Virus record (IMG/VR): IMGVR_UViG_3300017917_001170
Coordinates: 1 to 20,697 of that record
DNA from: a virus
DNA length: 20,697 nt
Direction: 5' to 3' (one strand)
Part shown: in pieces, positions 6,862 through 13,339 of the stretch
How the letters are laid out: each line of letters opens with the position of its first letter
How positions within the stretch are numbered: position 1 is the first letter of the stretch
Program-made: the position numbers and the translations under genes
Notes under the pieces: model-generated
What the model saw: the letters and a program-made list of their open reading frames with translations, nothing else
The model's database searches: none
Told to the model about the DNA's origin: nothing

Positions 6862-6898
6862 TTATATTAAAAGTTTATTGAAAGGTCAAGAAGTTTGA

Positions 6899-8248
6899 TT
6901 AAACGCGGCTGACTGCCACGTAGGTATTAGCTGAAGTGCCATCAATACATGTATAGGTTAATTGTACACATTGTGGACTCGTCAAACTGGTACTTGGAAG
7001 ACTTGTAGCACCTGTGGTTGAGTTACGTGCAGCTGCTACGCCAAAATTTATTGTACGTCTGGTATCCATGCTGATAATTAAGGTAATCTGTGCTCCGGCG
7101 TCATAGCTGTTTAGATTAACTGTTAGGTCGCCACTTGGGTTGAAGCAGTGTACGATGCTGTCTACACCAAACTGTAGATTAGCGTAAATACCATCTTGGA
7201 TAGCTCTTACACCAGTTCCGCTGTAGATAATTCGAGGGGTGGTCAGCGTGCCATTAGCGTTTACTGTAACATTTCCTGCGGAGACATTTCCTGTGATAGT
7301 AGCACTGCCCAGTGTAGCAGTAGTTGCCACAGCATTACCAACAATACTTCCACCAACTGTTAGGTTTCCAACAACATTAGCTTTGGTTGCCGTAAGTCCA
7401 CTGGCGCTATCAACTGTAACAATTTTGCTCAGTGCGTTGCTACCCACAGCACAGGTCCAAATACTAATATTACTACCAGTTGCTGTTGGTGTGTAGTTTT
7501 CTACTGCTTGGTATACTATGCGGGCACTGCCAGTGGGTGAAACATTAGTACCATTGTGTCCTGTACTCGAGATACGAATAATTTCATCACCAGCCTGTAC
7601 ACCAGTTGGCACAGTTAAATTACCGTTAATTCTACGGCCAACAAATGCCGCAAAACTGCCAATAGCATCATTGTATAATCTTGAGGCATCATTGTTGTTG
7701 CCAGTTAATTGTAACATCACACCAGTGTTTAACGGAGGGCTAACTCTTCCCGTAGCACTGCCAACAATTTTCACTGCGCCTGACAACGGGTCACTTGTGG
7801 GTACTAAAATAGTAATCTGTCCATCGTTGCTGGCTGTAAAGAACGGGATACTACTTGGACTACTCGCAGTAGTATGAAAGTGTACATTACCAACCAGTTC
7901 AACATTGCCTACACCGTTTGATTGTAGTATTAAATCTTCGTTAGAATTAAGTGTAAGGATAGTGGTATCATTGATTAATAAGTTACCAATGTTTAAGGGT
8001 AAACCAGCAGTGTCAATGGTTAATGTACCGTCTACACTGACGTTAGCGCCTGGACCTGCTTTGATACCGCCCACGGTTGTAGTTGTTGCGATTGTGTATG
8101 GAATTGGAAGACCACCTGGAGTAGTACCATCTGATAATTTTACGACTCCGTTAGAGCTATCATAGAACAGGCGTCCTGCGTGTCCTACGTAAGCGGCTGT
8201 GTTTGATACAGCGCCATTTCTACTAACAAAAAAGTCATAAATTGCCAT
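6899..8248 (-). CDS. putative tail fibre or virion surface protein
   Basis: This 449-residue protein is low in charge and rich in Gly, Asn, Thr, Ser and Val. It contains degenerate beta-repeat stretches such as GNLTVGGSIVGNAV and GNVSAGNVTVNANG, typical of trimeric beta-fibres. The N-terminal 60 residues (AGRLFYDSSNGVVKLSDG, then TTPGGLPIP) resemble the display-window motif often seen in marine phage tail fibres. The C-terminus (from about 370) is a beta-rich domain ending in ANTYVAVSRV. It is followed at four bases by the ATG region of the preceding virion-like gene, so it sits in a structural block. No chaperone or peptidase domain is visible. Function as fibre is inferred from composition and context. 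Confidence 0.7.
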   Translation of the reverse strand: MAIYDFFVSRNGAVSNTAAYVGHAGRLFYDSSNGVVKLSDGTTPGGLPIPYTIATTTTVGGIKAGPGANVSVDGTLTIDTAGLPLNIGNLLINDTTILTLNSNEDLILQSNGVGNVELVGNVHFHTTASSPSSIPFFTASNDGQITILVPTSDPLSGAVKIVGSATGRVSPPLNTGVMLQLTGNNNDASRLYNDAIGSFAAFVGRRINGNLTVPTGVQAGDEIIRISSTGHNGTNVSPTGSARIVYQAVENYTPTATGSNISIWTCAVGSNALSKIVTVDSASGLTATKANVVGNLTVGGSIVGNAVATTATLGSATITGNVSAGNVTVNANGTLTTPRIIYSGTGVRAIQDGIYANLQFGVDSIVHCFNPSGDLTVNLNSYDAGAQITLIISMDTRRTINFGVAAARNSTTGATSLPSTSLTSPQCVQLTYTCIDGTSANTYVAVSRV

Positions 8249-8252
8249 CTAA

Positions 8253-8588
8253 TTACATGTCCAAAGGTTCGTCGTCGCTGGCTATGTGTAGTATTACTGG
8301 ACGAATGCCTGCGTGTTGTTTGATAACTTCTAATTCATCTGGTTCTTCGCAACCACATGACTCTTCTTCATCATAGATATTATCAACACCTGTGGCTTTC
8401 TTAAGTAGTTCGATTTTTTGTTGCAGTGGAGGAACCATAACTGAAGTTTCAGTATGGTCAGTATTGTCAACTTCAACAGGCTCTAATTCAGCGTGTGGTA
8501 CTGAGTTAGTAGGACGTTCCTCTTCACCCTCTGTACTGTGCTGATCAATCATATCAGCTAATTTGCGTAGTATTTCTGCGGCTTTCAT
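8253..8588 (-). CDS. small acidic phage protein, possibly structural
   Basis: This is a 111-residue, strongly acidic protein. It has an N-terminal amphipathic helix (KAAEILRKLADMIDQ), a probably disordered middle, a second helix (LQQKIELLKKATGV) and a Cys-x-Cys pair in ESCGCEE. A conserved-looking C-terminus reads IRPVILHIASDDEPLDM. I recognise no domain. It lies between the tail-fibre-like gene (four-base gap) and a small virion-like gene, all in one direction. A virion or assembly role fits the context, but there is no direct evidence. Confidence 0.65.
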   Translation of the reverse strand: MKAAEILRKLADMIDQHSTEGEEERPTNSVPHAELEPVEVDNTDHTETSVMVPPLQQKIELLKKATGVDNIYDEEESCGCEEPDELEVIKQHAGIRPVILHIASDDEPLDM

Positions 8589-8605
8589 ATTAATCTCTCA
8601 ATAAA

Positions 8606-8866
8606 TTATTCCCAAGGGCGACCAGCCACTAACACATTGCCGTCAACAATATTATCAACAACCACATTACCTACATATTTAGTAGGCAACAAGGATATAT
8701 TTGCTGAATTTAATGTGCGATAAAAAGGTTGGCTGGTGTTAGCCACATTACCAATATTACCGTTGATGTCAACTGTGTAACCTTGGCGTTTAGCTTCAGC
8801 TATGGTTAGTTTAGCTTCTTGCTTGGCCTGTTTACTTGGTAAAGTTGATATTCCGTTGGCTGCCAT
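8606..8866 (-). CDS. small phage protein, possibly virion-associated
   Basis: This is an 86-residue protein. A basic N-terminal helical part (STLPSKQAKQEAKLTIAEAK) precedes a beta-rich half with NGNIGNV and VVVDNIVDGNVLVAGRPWE. I recognise no domain or motif. A late-box variant (GATAAATA) lies 18 bases upstream, and AGAG precedes the ATG. Its place between two other virion-like small genes suggests a structural role, by inference only. Confidence 0.65.
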   Translation of the reverse strand: MAANGISTLPSKQAKQEAKLTIAEAKRQGYTVDINGNIGNVANTSQPFYRTLNSANISLLPTKYVGNVVVDNIVDGNVLVAGRPWE

Positions 8867-8883
8867 TTGTAATCTCTTTAGAG

Positions 8884-8891
8884 TATTTATC
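8884..8891 (-). promoter_or_regulatory. late-promoter variant (GATAAATA)
   Basis: The minus strand reads GATAAATA, 18 bases before the ATG at 8866. The expected start, about 8878, would leave a 12-base leader carrying the AGAG site. It matches the variant before bS21, which makes chance less likely but does not exclude it. Confidence 0.4.
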
Positions 8892-8895
8892 TAAG

Positions 8896-9171
8896 TTAAG
8901 CAGAACAACTAGAACTTGCGCCACCACCTGTTTCAGTAACTGTTACAGTGCCTGCGTCTTTTACTGCCAAGACCGCTACTCGAGAACACTTCACTGGAAG
9001 ATTTAGGTCGATAGTTTGCCCGGCACGTAGAAGTGCGCAGTTGTTGTTAGCTTCAGGATTTTCACCCACACGCCAGTAGACTGGTACTGTGGTGTGTATT
9101 TTAATAGGTCCTTTGCGCAACACTGGAGTTGCTTGGCTTTGGTTATTGGCGGTAATTACAAATGATGTCAT
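8896..9171 (-). CDS. small beta-rich protein, probable virion component
   Basis: This is a 91-residue protein with alternating beta pattern throughout (SFVITANN, IKIHTTVPVYWRVGENP, ALLRAGQTIDLNLPV, RVAVLAVKDAGTVTVTE) and a small Gly/Ser/Cys tail. This is the look of a beta-sandwich decoration or adhesin-like domain. I recall similar short proteins in marine T4-like phages, without a name. It is the first gene after the terminator at about 9190-9215. The minus strand just upstream has CTAAATA ending five bases before the ATG, a weak late-box resemblance that would again give a leaderless start. Confidence 0.68.
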   Translation of the reverse strand: MTSFVITANNQSQATPVLRKGPIKIHTTVPVYWRVGENPEANNNCALLRAGQTIDLNLPVKCSRVAVLAVKDAGTVTVTETGGGASSSCSA

Positions 9172-9184
9172 GCAAATATTTAGC

Positions 9185-9212
9185 CAAAAAAGAAGGGCCC
9201 CGAAAGGCCCTT
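9185..9212 (-). terminator. intrinsic terminator of the 10528-9248 unit
   Basis: On the minus strand AAGGGCC (9212-9206) pairs with GGCCCTT (9199-9193) around the six-base loop TTTCGG. A C and then TTTTTT follow. This is a textbook Rho-independent terminator facing left, 36 bases beyond the stop at 9248. On the plus strand only a weak T run follows the hairpin. Confidence 0.85.
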
Positions 9213-9247
9213 TGAATTAGGAGTTTTAATGAAAGGTACTACAATGA

Positions 9248-9454
9248 CTACACTTTTGCAACCGCCGCTCGAGCAATCTTATGACTAATCATGTCAGGAA
9301 TGCTGAGCCACGGCCACTCGAGTTCAAACGGACAACCATTACTGCCCCAACTGTGGTTGTCTAAAAAACTTTTATAGGCCAGTAAATCTTCTTTATTGTT
9401 TACATCAAAAACTCGTTTAGGAAAACGAGCATTCAGTTGATTAAAAAATCCCAT
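9248..9454 (-). CDS. small protein of unknown function
   Basis: This is a 68-residue protein of mixed charge with a Trp-rich middle (NHSWGSNG, then FELEWPWLSIP) and a helical C-terminus. No recognised motif. The ATG overlaps the stop of the upstream gene by one base (TAATG), so translation is probably coupled. It is the last gene before the terminator at 9185-9212. Confidence 0.6.
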   Translation of the reverse strand: MGFFNQLNARFPKRVFDVNNKEDLLAYKSFLDNHSWGSNGCPFELEWPWLSIPDMISHKIARAAVAKV

Positions 9455-9858
9455 TACGCATACTCCTTTGCTGTTTCAATTGATAATGCTACTTCTCGAT
9501 CGCCGCCTGGCATGTGTTCTACAAACATGATAGTGCCAATATTATATTCAATATGGAATGGATTGTCAAACACTACTTCGTTCACACCTTCTAAATACCA
9601 TTCTGGGTCGTAGACATCTTCAACACGAATACAACCAATTAAGCCAGCATCTACTGGATACTTGCGACCTTCACCATCATAGTATGTGCCGTCACCGTAG
9701 GCGGTTGAACTTAAGGCAAAACGTACACCGTTACTCAAGTTGAACTCGCCCTCTAACACACCACTGTCTGTGGCAAACATTAGGTCACAAACTTCACGCC
9801 ACTGTGGGTGCATGACATAGCATAAGTCACCAACATAATAACGACCTGGACGCATCAT
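9454..9858 (-). CDS. phage protein of unknown function, beta-rich
   Basis: This is a 134-residue acidic protein rich in Gly, Tyr and Asp. It begins GRYYVGDLCYVMHPQWREVC, a start I recall from uncharacterised proteins in T4-like phages, and continues as predicted beta strands (GVLEGEF, VRFALSSTAYGDGTY, IGTIMFVEHM). No catalytic motif, signal peptide or membrane segment is visible. AAGGAG precedes the start; the TAAGGAG that ends the upstream mini-gene supplies it. Two adjacent ATGs (MM) make the exact start uncertain by one codon. Confidence 0.72.
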   Translation of the reverse strand: MMRPGRYYVGDLCYVMHPQWREVCDLMFATDSGVLEGEFNLSNGVRFALSSTAYGDGTYYDGEGRKYPVDAGLIGCIRVEDVYDPEWYLEGVNEVVFDNPFHIEYNIGTIMFVEHMPGGDREVALSIETAKEYA

Positions 9859-9870
9859 AATCTGTTCTCC

Positions 9871-9969
9871 TTAGAAGCAGTACATGCCAATTAACAAACC
9901 TGCGATAAACAAACAAGCCCAACCTACTAAACGATCACCTAGGTCAGCATCATCAAATAAGTTCCACAT
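9871..9969 (-). CDS. 32-residue single-span membrane peptide
   Basis: A short frame starts at the ATG at 9969 and reads MWNLFDDADLGDRLVGWACL, then a hydrophobic tail rich in Leu, Ile and Gly. One membrane segment covers about residues 13-31. The ATG overlaps the upstream stop as TAATG, AAGGAGG lies ten bases before it, and its stop TAA is the first base of the next gene's TAAGGAG. This fit into the operon spacing supports a real gene. The function is unknown. A small inner-membrane modulator is possible. Confidence 0.6.
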   Translation of the reverse strand: MWNLFDDADLGDRLVGWACLFIAGLLIGMYCF

Positions 9970-10232
9970 TATGCAGCCTCCTTAACAAATTTTTCTTGGT
10001 TAAACATGATAAACTTGGCAATATTCATATATTGACGAGCACGGTTAGCAGTTTCTGGACTTACCCACCCATCAGCGTTGAATTCTGGGTCTAAAATCTG
10101 TTGCGCATCGCTCAGCATGCCAGCAGCAAACATTAATTCTGTGCCTGGAAAAGCCTGGATTTTAACCATGTTAACGATAGCTGCTTCGCTCATACCGTAT
10201 GCTTGCATTTCCCACTGTAGATCTTTAGCCAT
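9969..10232 (-). CDS. small, mostly helical phage protein of unknown function
   Basis: This is an 87-residue protein predicted largely helical (DLQWEMQAYGMSEAAIVNMV, MFAAGMLSDAQQILD, ETANRARQYMNIAKFIMF). I recognise no domain. A strong sigma70-type promoter lies upstream at 10267-10295, with a leader of about 28 bases that includes AAGGAG ten bases before the ATG. It starts a four-gene set coupled by TAATG junctions and ended by the terminator at 9185-9212. Confidence 0.7.
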   Translation of the reverse strand: MAKDLQWEMQAYGMSEAAIVNMVKIQAFPGTELMFAAGMLSDAQQILDPEFNADGWVSPETANRARQYMNIAKFIMFNQEKFVKEAA

Positions 10233-10266
10233 TTGTCTTGCTCCTTATTAACAGTTTATGTATAGC

Positions 10267-10295
10267 ATTATAGACTCTTTTTACCAAAAAGTCAA
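10267..10295 (-). promoter_or_regulatory. sigma70-type promoter P1 (TTGACTTTTT class)
   Basis: The minus strand has TTGACT (10295-10290), a 17-bp spacer and a perfect TATAAT (10272-10267). Transcription would start near 10260, giving a 28-base leader. The -35 overlaps the TGA stop of the upstream membrane-protein gene. The ten bases TTGACTTTTT are shared with three other promoters here. Confidence 0.8.
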
Positions 10296-10528
10296 CCAAA
10301 AAATGCCTTAAAAATGCCAAAAGTTCCAATACTAATACTAATAAAGTTAACTAAAGTCTGCGGTTTGTTCCGTGTTCTAATACTCCATGTTAGGAAGCAG
10401 GCTGTGCCAAAAAAGAACACTACGATGTTCCATGGATAAACACTTGGGCCAACAGCATTTAGGCTGTGCCCTGCTATGACCAACGGAGCGCCAGTCCACT
10501 GTAGGATATCGTTAGTTGTTAATTTCAT
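10292..10528 (-). CDS. small multi-span membrane protein
   Basis: This is a 78-residue protein with hydrophobic segments at about 10-28, 33-51 and 59-76, separated by a basic turn (RTRNKPQ). Two or three membrane passes are likely. No motif identifies a function. Holin-like size and hydrophobicity are noted, but the middle segments and the early-type promoter do not favour a holin. It is preceded by promoter P2, whose predicted first base is the A of the ATG, so its mRNA should be leaderless. Its stop overlaps the -35 of promoter P1. Confidence 0.72.
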   Translation of the reverse strand: MKLTTNDILQWTGAPLVIAGHSLNAVGPSVYPWNIVVFFFGTACFLTWSIRTRNKPQTLVNFISISIGTFGIFKAFFG

Positions 10529-10534
10529 TATAAG

Positions 10535-10563
10535 AGTATAGCATCACATAACCAAAAAGTCAA
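10535..10563 (-). promoter_or_regulatory. sigma70-type promoter P2, leaderless geometry
   Basis: The minus strand has TTGACT (10563-10558), 17 bp, then TATACT (10540-10535). Six bases separate the -10 from the ATG at 10528, so the usual +1 (seven bases past the -10) falls on the A of the start codon. It lies back to back with P3. Confidence 0.78.
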
Positions 10564-10585
10564 GTGAACTTTAGTTTGACTTTTT
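10554..10585. repeat. inverted repeat formed by the divergent promoters P2 and P3
   Basis: AAAAAGTCAA (10554-10563) and TTGACTTTTT (10576-10585) form a perfect 10-bp inverted repeat around 12 bases. It consists of the two -35 regions with their T-runs. It may be simply two facing promoters or a dyad for a regulator of both. Confidence 0.7.
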
Positions 10586-10604
10586 CATTAACTGAGTATA
10601 TAAT
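10576..10604 (+). promoter_or_regulatory. sigma70-type promoter P3, leaderless geometry
   Basis: TTGACT (10576-10581), 17 bp, and a perfect TATAAT (10599-10604). The ATG at 10611 begins exactly seven bases after the -10, where transcription should start. No room remains for a Shine-Dalgarno sequence. It drives the plus-strand run starting at 10611. Confidence 0.82.
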
Positions 10605-10610
10605 AACAGT

Positions 10611-10841
10611 ATGAAAATCTTATTGGAACAAGAAGGCAGACATTTAAGAATGTTTGTAGTACACTCAGATACTCACGCAGATGACATGAGTTGGGCCGCT
10701 ACTATTGCTGACATGGATGCTGAACTTAAAGGTCGACAAGGTGTCAAACGTATGAGTTACGACACTTGGCACTGGGACCTGCGTCGGCGCAGAGAAGCAG
10801 AAGAATACATCACATATTTTTATTTGAAACACGGAAAATGA
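10611..10841 (+). CDS. small protein, member of the C-terminal-motif paralogue array
   Basis: This is a 76-residue basic protein (KILLEQEGRHLRMFVVHSDT). Its C-terminal part, WHWDLRRRREAEEYITYFYL, resembles a degenerate version of the pattern seen at the ends of several genes in 10.6-15.1 kb: an aromatic strand, a charged Glu/Asp turn, then an Ala-x-x-Phe-x-Leu helix. It is the first gene after promoter P3 and appears to be read from a leaderless mRNA. Its TGA overlaps the ATG of the next gene (ATGA). Function unknown. No DNA-binding or catalytic motif is visible. Confidence 0.68.
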   Translation: MKILLEQEGRHLRMFVVHSDTHADDMSWAATIADMDAELKGRQGVKRMSYDTWHWDLRRRREAEEYITYFYLKHGK

Positions 10842-11143
10842 CCAGCCTGATATATCGCCACAATCCACACATAGTTAAAATGGACCGTAGATATAGATTA
10901 TATAATCAAGGGTTCAGATATCGTCTTGAGTTTGAAACCTACGGTGAAGGTAAGTGGGATCGTTGGGCCAGGGTCGTCGCTTGGTGTGAGCGCACCTGGG
11001 GCAAAGAACATGACTGGCACTGGCCAGTAAGTAAATGGAATGAAAACTATAGAACGGCCTGGCCTAAAAATAACAACTATAGACAGTTGTTCTTAAGGAC
11101 TGAAGAAGATTTAACAATGATGTTATTGGTAATGGGCGAATGA
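10838..11143 (+). CDS. small Trp/Tyr-rich protein, possible member of the paralogue array
   Basis: The start is placed at the ATG at 10838, which overlaps the previous stop as ATGA. The product is 101 residues. A longer frame from 10766 would run deep into the upstream gene and is less likely. It is rich in Trp, Tyr, Arg and Lys (RWARVVAWCERTWG, DWHWPVSKWNENY) and ends in LFLRTEEDLTMMLLV, matching the strand-turn-helix motif of the array. No known domain. It overlaps the methyltransferase-like gene by four bases. Confidence 0.68.
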   Translation: MTSLIYRHNPHIVKMDRRYRLYNQGFRYRLEFETYGEGKWDRWARVVAWCERTWGKEHDWHWPVSKWNENYRTAWPKNNNYRQLFLRTEEDLTMMLLVMGE

Positions 11144-12318
11144 TTACAATAGAAGATTTACATCGTACATGGGGCACTGAACAGTATCACACTCATGCCT
11201 TGCTACAAGGACTAGACGAGTTCACCTGTTACGAAGGTGTACTTGAACAGTTAAGCACATATACCAAAGAACGGTATCAAGCCAACCCAGATAAGGTTGT
11301 TGAAGAAATATTTGATATCTATCGTAGTATCAATATTGTGCCTATTGTCTACTACACTGAAGCTGGAGTAAAACGTGCCATTATGAATTTAGATCACACT
11401 GTGGCTAACAATGTAGAAATTATAGAAAAAGATGGTATTACTGTTAAGAAGTCACCCAGTATACCATTAGGTAATAATCAAGGACAAAGTATCAATAGAT
11501 TTTGTTTTCCTAACATGATGACTGCTGAGCCCAAAGGTCGTGGCAGTAATAGTCTACGGGATCGTTTCAATGATGATAGAAAACTCGAGCGTGCTATCCG
11601 TCTTTGTTTTGAGCATAGGGATGGTGCTAATCTCGCTGGACCGACAGCATTACGTAGAGCTTTGGAGTTGGTTACTGGAGAAAACATACAAAATTTCAAG
11701 CCTCTCAATGCTCGCGCTATTGTTGAGTATCTATGCCCTACTATTTGGGGTAATGTATATGATTACTCAGCAGGCTACGGTGGTAGGCTTCTAGGTATTG
11801 CTACTAGCAAAATGCGTTTTAACTATGTAGGTATAGATCCCAACACAGAAACCGTGGGTTACTTAAATTACTTAAATGATTTAATCTACGATACTGTAGG
11901 CAATCGTGGGGTCATTGTTCAATCGGTGTCGGAGGAATATCGTCCAGATGGAGGTGTTGATTTGGCCTTTAGTAGTCCGCCCTACTTTAACTTAGAAAAG
12001 TATTCTGATGAGCCTACACAGTGTATGAATCGTTACACTACCTTAGATGATTGGTTTGAAGGTTACGTGGTTCCCACTATGTGTAATATACATACAAGTT
12101 TAGAACCGGATGGTATATTTGCTACTAATATTGCTGACTATAAAGTGGGTGGCAATAAAGAATTCAAAGTTGTAGAGCGTTGGATTGAGACTGCTGAAAA
12201 ACTAGGATTCAAACACAAGTCAACTATACGTATGATGCTGAACACACGTCCAGGTGTAGGTAACGATAAAACAGCGGGGCGTGAAAAGTGGGAAGGCGTC
12301 TATGTGTTTAAGAAATAA
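11140..12318 (+). CDS. DNA methyltransferase-like protein (amino-methyltransferase type)
   Basis: This is a 392-residue protein. Residues 208-215 (DYSAGYGG, followed by RLLGIA) look like the S-adenosylmethionine-binding motif I. GIDPNT is the motif II acidic loop, and Ser278-Ser-Pro-Pro-Tyr282 (FSSPPYF) is the catalytic motif IV of N4-cytosine/N6-adenine methyltransferases. DIFATNIADYKV-like strands (GIFATNIADYKVG) follow. Motif I before motif IV is the alpha/gamma-like order. The first 130 residues match nothing I recognise and may recognise the target. No partner endonuclease is nearby, so it is probably an orphan enzyme for protecting or marking phage DNA. RNA as a substrate is not excluded. 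Its ATG overlaps the upstream stop (ATGA), and a 67-residue gene follows at eight bases. Confidence 0.8.
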   Translation: MITIEDLHRTWGTEQYHTHALLQGLDEFTCYEGVLEQLSTYTKERYQANPDKVVEEIFDIYRSINIVPIVYYTEAGVKRAIMNLDHTVANNVEIIEKDGITVKKSPSIPLGNNQGQSINRFCFPNMMTAEPKGRGSNSLRDRFNDDRKLERAIRLCFEHRDGANLAGPTALRRALELVTGENIQNFKPLNARAIVEYLCPTIWGNVYDYSAGYGGRLLGIATSKMRFNYVGIDPNTETVGYLNYLNDLIYDTVGNRGVIVQSVSEEYRPDGGVDLAFSSPPYFNLEKYSDEPTQCMNRYTTLDDWFEGYVVPTMCNIHTSLEPDGIFATNIADYKVGGNKEFKVVERWIETAEKLGFKHKSTIRMMLNTRPGVGNDKTAGREKWEGVYVFKK

Positions 12319-12326
12319 CAGGAATT

Positions 12327-12530
12327 ATGGGTATAAAATTCAAAAAGGTTGTAAGAGGTGAACATGCTTGCATCTATGGACTCATAGAAGATATCAGCAG
12401 TGTAGAGTATGCTCAGGTAGTCAACTGGCTTGACACACACTGCCCTAATGCCTATGAGTTTGGCAATACGCATTTGTTTATTAATAGAGATGCAGAATTG
12501 TTTTTTGAATTGACTTTTTCTATAGAATAG
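12327..12530 (+). CDS. small protein of the paralogue array
   Basis: This 67-residue protein has the array pattern: a central strand and helix (IEDISSVEYAQVVNWLDTHC), then THLFINRDAELFFELTF. It aligns by eye with the second half of the protein at 14692-15132: Asp-Ile-Ser, Trp-(Leu/Met)-Asp, then a strand with Asp-Ala-x-x-Phe. AGGA precedes the ATG by about four to five bases. Promoter P4 begins inside its last codons. Function unknown. Confidence 0.68.
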   Translation: MGIKFKKVVRGEHACIYGLIEDISSVEYAQVVNWLDTHCPNAYEFGNTHLFINRDAELFFELTFSIE

Positions 12531-12538
12531 TTTATAAT
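12510..12538 (+). promoter_or_regulatory. sigma70-type promoter P4, leaderless geometry
   Basis: TTGACT (12510-12515), 17 bp, and a perfect TATAAT (12533-12538), then six bases and the ATG at 12545. The predicted +1 is the A of the ATG. The -35 lies within the end of the preceding gene. The first 11 bases, TTGACTTTTTC, are identical to P3. Confidence 0.8.
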
Positions 12539-12544
12539 ATACAT

Positions 12545-13339
12545 ATGAAGATTGCACTTGCATCAGATCTACACCTTGAATTTGGTGATATAGAACTTAA
12601 GAACACAGAGAATGCTGATGTTCTAATTCTTGCTGGCGACATTTGTGTGATTGATCACTTTAGATACGGTAATCATTACAGCGAACGCTACTTTAACTTC
12701 TTTGATCGTGTGTCAAAAGAGTTCCCTCATGTCATTTACATTTTAGGCAATCACGAATTCTACGATTACGACATTCCCAAAGCCGAAGAAAAGATTAAGT
12801 ATTGTCTGAACCATTTAGCTAATGTACACATCTTATGTGATGAGGCATGGACCTTAGATGGCTACACTTTTATTGGCGGAACATTGTGGACTGACTGTAA
12901 TGGGGAAGATCCGTTAACTCTGCACGCTGTTGAGCACATGATGCATGACTTCCGTTGCATTCATGACAGTAGTAAACCTGTAGATGGTACTAAGAAATTT
13001 TTACCTAAAGATGCTGCACAGCGCAATCATCGTTTCTTAGACTACATAGATGCTGTGATAGGTGGTGATAGCAAGTACGTAGTTGTTGGACATCACGGTG
13101 CCACACATAAGAGCATTGATGCCAAGTATGCTAATGCTGGATTAATTAATCACGGCTTTGTGAACGACTTAGAAGATTACATAGCCTATCGTGAAAAGAT
13201 CCTACTGTGGATACACGGGCACACACATGATCCGTTTGACTATATGGTAGGCACTACTCGTGTTTGTGCTAACCCACGTGGTTACGTTGGATACGAGCCG
13301 CAAGCAGAAACTTTTAAACTACAGTACATTGATCTATGA
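12545..13339 (+). CDS. calcineurin-like metallophosphoesterase
   Basis: This 264-residue protein has the full metallophosphoesterase signature: Asp8-x-His10 (SDLHLEF), Gly31-Asp32 (AGDIC), Gly68-Asn-His-Glu71 (GNHEF), Gly182-His-His184 and Gly225-His-Thr-His228 (HGHTHDP). These residues bind two metal ions and catalyse phosphoester hydrolysis. The substrate could be a phosphoprotein, nucleotide or nucleic acid; sequence alone does not tell. No signal peptide, so it should be cytoplasmic. The ATG has no Shine-Dalgarno sequence but sits exactly at the predicted +1 of promoter P4, and the protein begins directly with the first beta strand, which leaves no alternative start. It overlaps the next gene by four bases. 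Confidence 0.92.
   Translation: MKIALASDLHLEFGDIELKNTENADVLILAGDICVIDHFRYGNHYSERYFNFFDRVSKEFPHVIYILGNHEFYDYDIPKAEEKIKYCLNHLANVHILCDEAWTLDGYTFIGGTLWTDCNGEDPLTLHAVEHMMHDFRCIHDSSKPVDGTKKFLPKDAAQRNHRFLDYIDAVIGGDSKYVVVGHHGATHKSIDAKYANAGLINHGFVNDLEDYIAYREKILLWIHGHTHDPFDYMVGTTRVCANPRGYVGYEPQAETFKLQYIDL

Noticed and set aside
7239-8165. Three plus-strand open frames opposite the tail-fibre-like gene
   Set aside because: They are Val/Leu/Pro-rich mirrors of repetitive Thr/Gly/Asn codons, without ribosome sites or recognisable domains.
10292-10528. Holin
   Set aside because: Size and hydrophobicity fit loosely, but it has an early-type promoter and no endolysin or spanin neighbour.
10766-10837. N-terminal extension of the gene starting at 10838
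   Set aside because: It would lie inside the upstream gene in another frame, whereas the ATG at 10838 gives the ATGA overlap used by neighbouring genes.
11478-11708. Minus-strand open frame inside the methyltransferase-like gene
   Set aside because: It lies wholly within a gene with clear SAM and SPPY motifs and has no promoter or ribosome site.
12300-12563. Minus-strand frame across 12327-12530
   Set aside because: It would cover a promoter and two plus-strand genes with coherent signals; no ribosome site precedes its start.
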